From Gammaproteobacteria bacterium (GTDB lineage: Bacteria; Pseudomonadota; Gammaproteobacteria; Cardiobacteriales; Wohlfahrtiimonadaceae), in the NCBI GenBank assembly GCA_003864535.1, contig BHEQ01000130.1, positions 1 to 6,100 of the forward strand: a DNA stretch of 6,100 nt, written 5' to 3'. The position numbers and the translations under genes were made by a program. Positions 5,449 through 6,100 of the stretch are shown piece by piece. The notes under the pieces were generated by a model. It made no database searches. It worked only from the letters and a program-made list of their open reading frames with translations, and was not told where the DNA came from. The stretch's first letter is position 1; each line of letters opens with the position of its first letter.

Positions 5449-6100
5449 CTAAGCACCTTCTCTAAATTCAGAAGGTGATATGCCCTCTTTCTTTTTAAAT
5501 ACAGAAGAGAAATGATTACTATCATTAAAACCTACATTAAACGCAATCTCCGTAATTGACATTTGGGATGATTTAAGTAAGCCTTGAGCCTTTACTAACC
5601 GCAAATAAATAAGATATTTTTGTGGGGTTATTCCTACAGATGCAAGGAACTGTCTATGTAAGGTACGGTCTGAAAGCTTAAACTTATCCGCTAATTGTTC
5701 CCAATCAATTATCTCATGAGACGTACTATGTAAATAAATCAATAAATTTTGTATTTTCTCAGAATTAGACTGAGTTTCTTCATTCTGATAGCGGCACTGA
5801 CACAGCGTTTTCATTATATTTAAAAATAATAATTCTTTCTCACATTGATCATAAGGTGAGAAATTAGGAATATTATTAATTTTCTGAAAAGTCTGCATCA
5901 TTTTGAGTAATTTACTCGATGCTTTGGGGGTTATTTGCCAGAAAGGGGCTGTTAGTTCTGGTAATAATTGATCAAAGTTCTTGATAAACTGAAAATTATC
6001 AAACTTACTATAAAGAACATTCACTAAATTTAGATCTTTTAAATCATCAAATAAATGCCTATCTCCTGGCTGAATATAAAAAACTGTGCCAGGTGCAAGC
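5449..6100 (-). CDS. AraC-family activator, RhaS-like, 5' end beyond the window
   Basis: The reading frame stays open to the right edge, so at least 216 residues are encoded and the start is outside. A GTG at 6024-6022 could pass as a start, but the 25 residues before it (including PGTVFYIQPGDRH) are a clear cupin-type sugar-sensing segment, so it is internal. The C-terminal half has two AraC helix-turn-helix motifs. IDWEQLADKFKLSDRTLHRQ lies at roughly 5710-5650. MSITEIAFNVGFNDSNHFSS, the family signature region, lies at about 5560-5500, ending in SPSEFR. FDNFQFIKNFDQLLPE and the HTH region closely follow RhaS (278 residues in E. coli) as I remember it, so about 60 residues are missing. It probably binds the imported sugar and activates the locus. 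Its stop is 21 bp from the kinase stop. Confidence 0.9.
   Translation of the reverse strand, partial: LAPGTVFYIQPGDRHLFDDLKDLNLVNVLYSKFDNFQFIKNFDQLLPELTAPFWQITPKASSKLLKMMQTFQKINNIPNFSPYDQCEKELLFLNIMKTLCQCRYQNEETQSNSEKIQNLLIYLHSTSHEIIDWEQLADKFKLSDRTLHRQFLASVGITPQKYLIYLRLVKAQGLLKSSQMSITEIAFNVGFNDSNHFSSVFKKKEGISPSEFREGA
5454..5477. terminator. Inverted repeat at the convergent gene ends, weak terminator candidate
   Basis: CACCTTC (5454-5460) and GAAGGTG (5471-5477) are perfect 7-bp inverted repeats around a 10-base AT-rich loop. They lie inside the last codons of the regulator gene, 27 bp past the kinase stop. On the + strand a pyrimidine-rich stretch with T5 follows at 5484-5495, but it begins seven bases beyond the stem. 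On the - strand no T run follows closely. It may help end kinase transcripts, or may simply reflect the codons of the regulator tail. No better terminator is visible for either gene. Confidence 0.25.

Overview
The window carries a sugar or polyol uptake and phosphorylation locus from an AT-rich gammaproteobacterium. The permease, dual ATPase and kinase resemble enteric and Haemophilus-type proteins. The regulator reads very much like RhaS, and the kinase like LyxK (both compared from memory, not by alignment). Pasteurellaceae or Orbaceae are reasonable guesses. No perfect Pasteurellaceae DNA-uptake core (AAGTGCGGT or ACAAGCGGT) was found, so the family is left open.

Layout on the + strand: (1) bases 1-111 form a leader with stacked short tandem repeats (hexamer, then two tetramers), a perfect 12-bp palindrome and a good Shine-Dalgarno site. 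(2) Bases 112-1053 encode a periplasmic sugar-binding protein of the RbsB type with a signal peptide. (3) Bases 1054-1379 form a 326-bp gap dominated by a 124-bp imperfect palindrome, centred at 1169/1170, that looks like a mobile intergenic repeat. (4) Bases 1380-2915 encode a two-domain RbsA/MglA-type ATPase, overlapping by 4 bp (5) the RbsC-type permease at 2912-3871. (6) A stem-loop followed by a T run overlaps the permease stop. (7) Bases 3922-5427 encode a FGGY kinase close to L-xylulose kinase. On the - strand, convergent with these genes and only 21 bp from the kinase stop, lies the 3' part of an AraC/RhaS-type activator (5449-6100). It runs off the right edge.

Together the genes suggest this route: the binding protein captures a sugar or polyol in the periplasm, the ATPase/permease pair imports it, the kinase phosphorylates it (probably a ketopentose or related ketose), and the RhaS-like protein senses the sugar and activates the locus. 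No isomerase, epimerase, dehydrogenase or aldolase lies in the window, so the substrate cannot be fixed from here.

Nothing in the window is a radically new system. The points most worth a second look are the repeat stack at the start of the operon, the 124-bp palindromic element splitting the binding protein from its transporter, the permease-kinase attenuator-like hairpin, and the unusual pairing of a RhaS-like regulator with a LyxK-like kinase and an RbsABC-type transporter.
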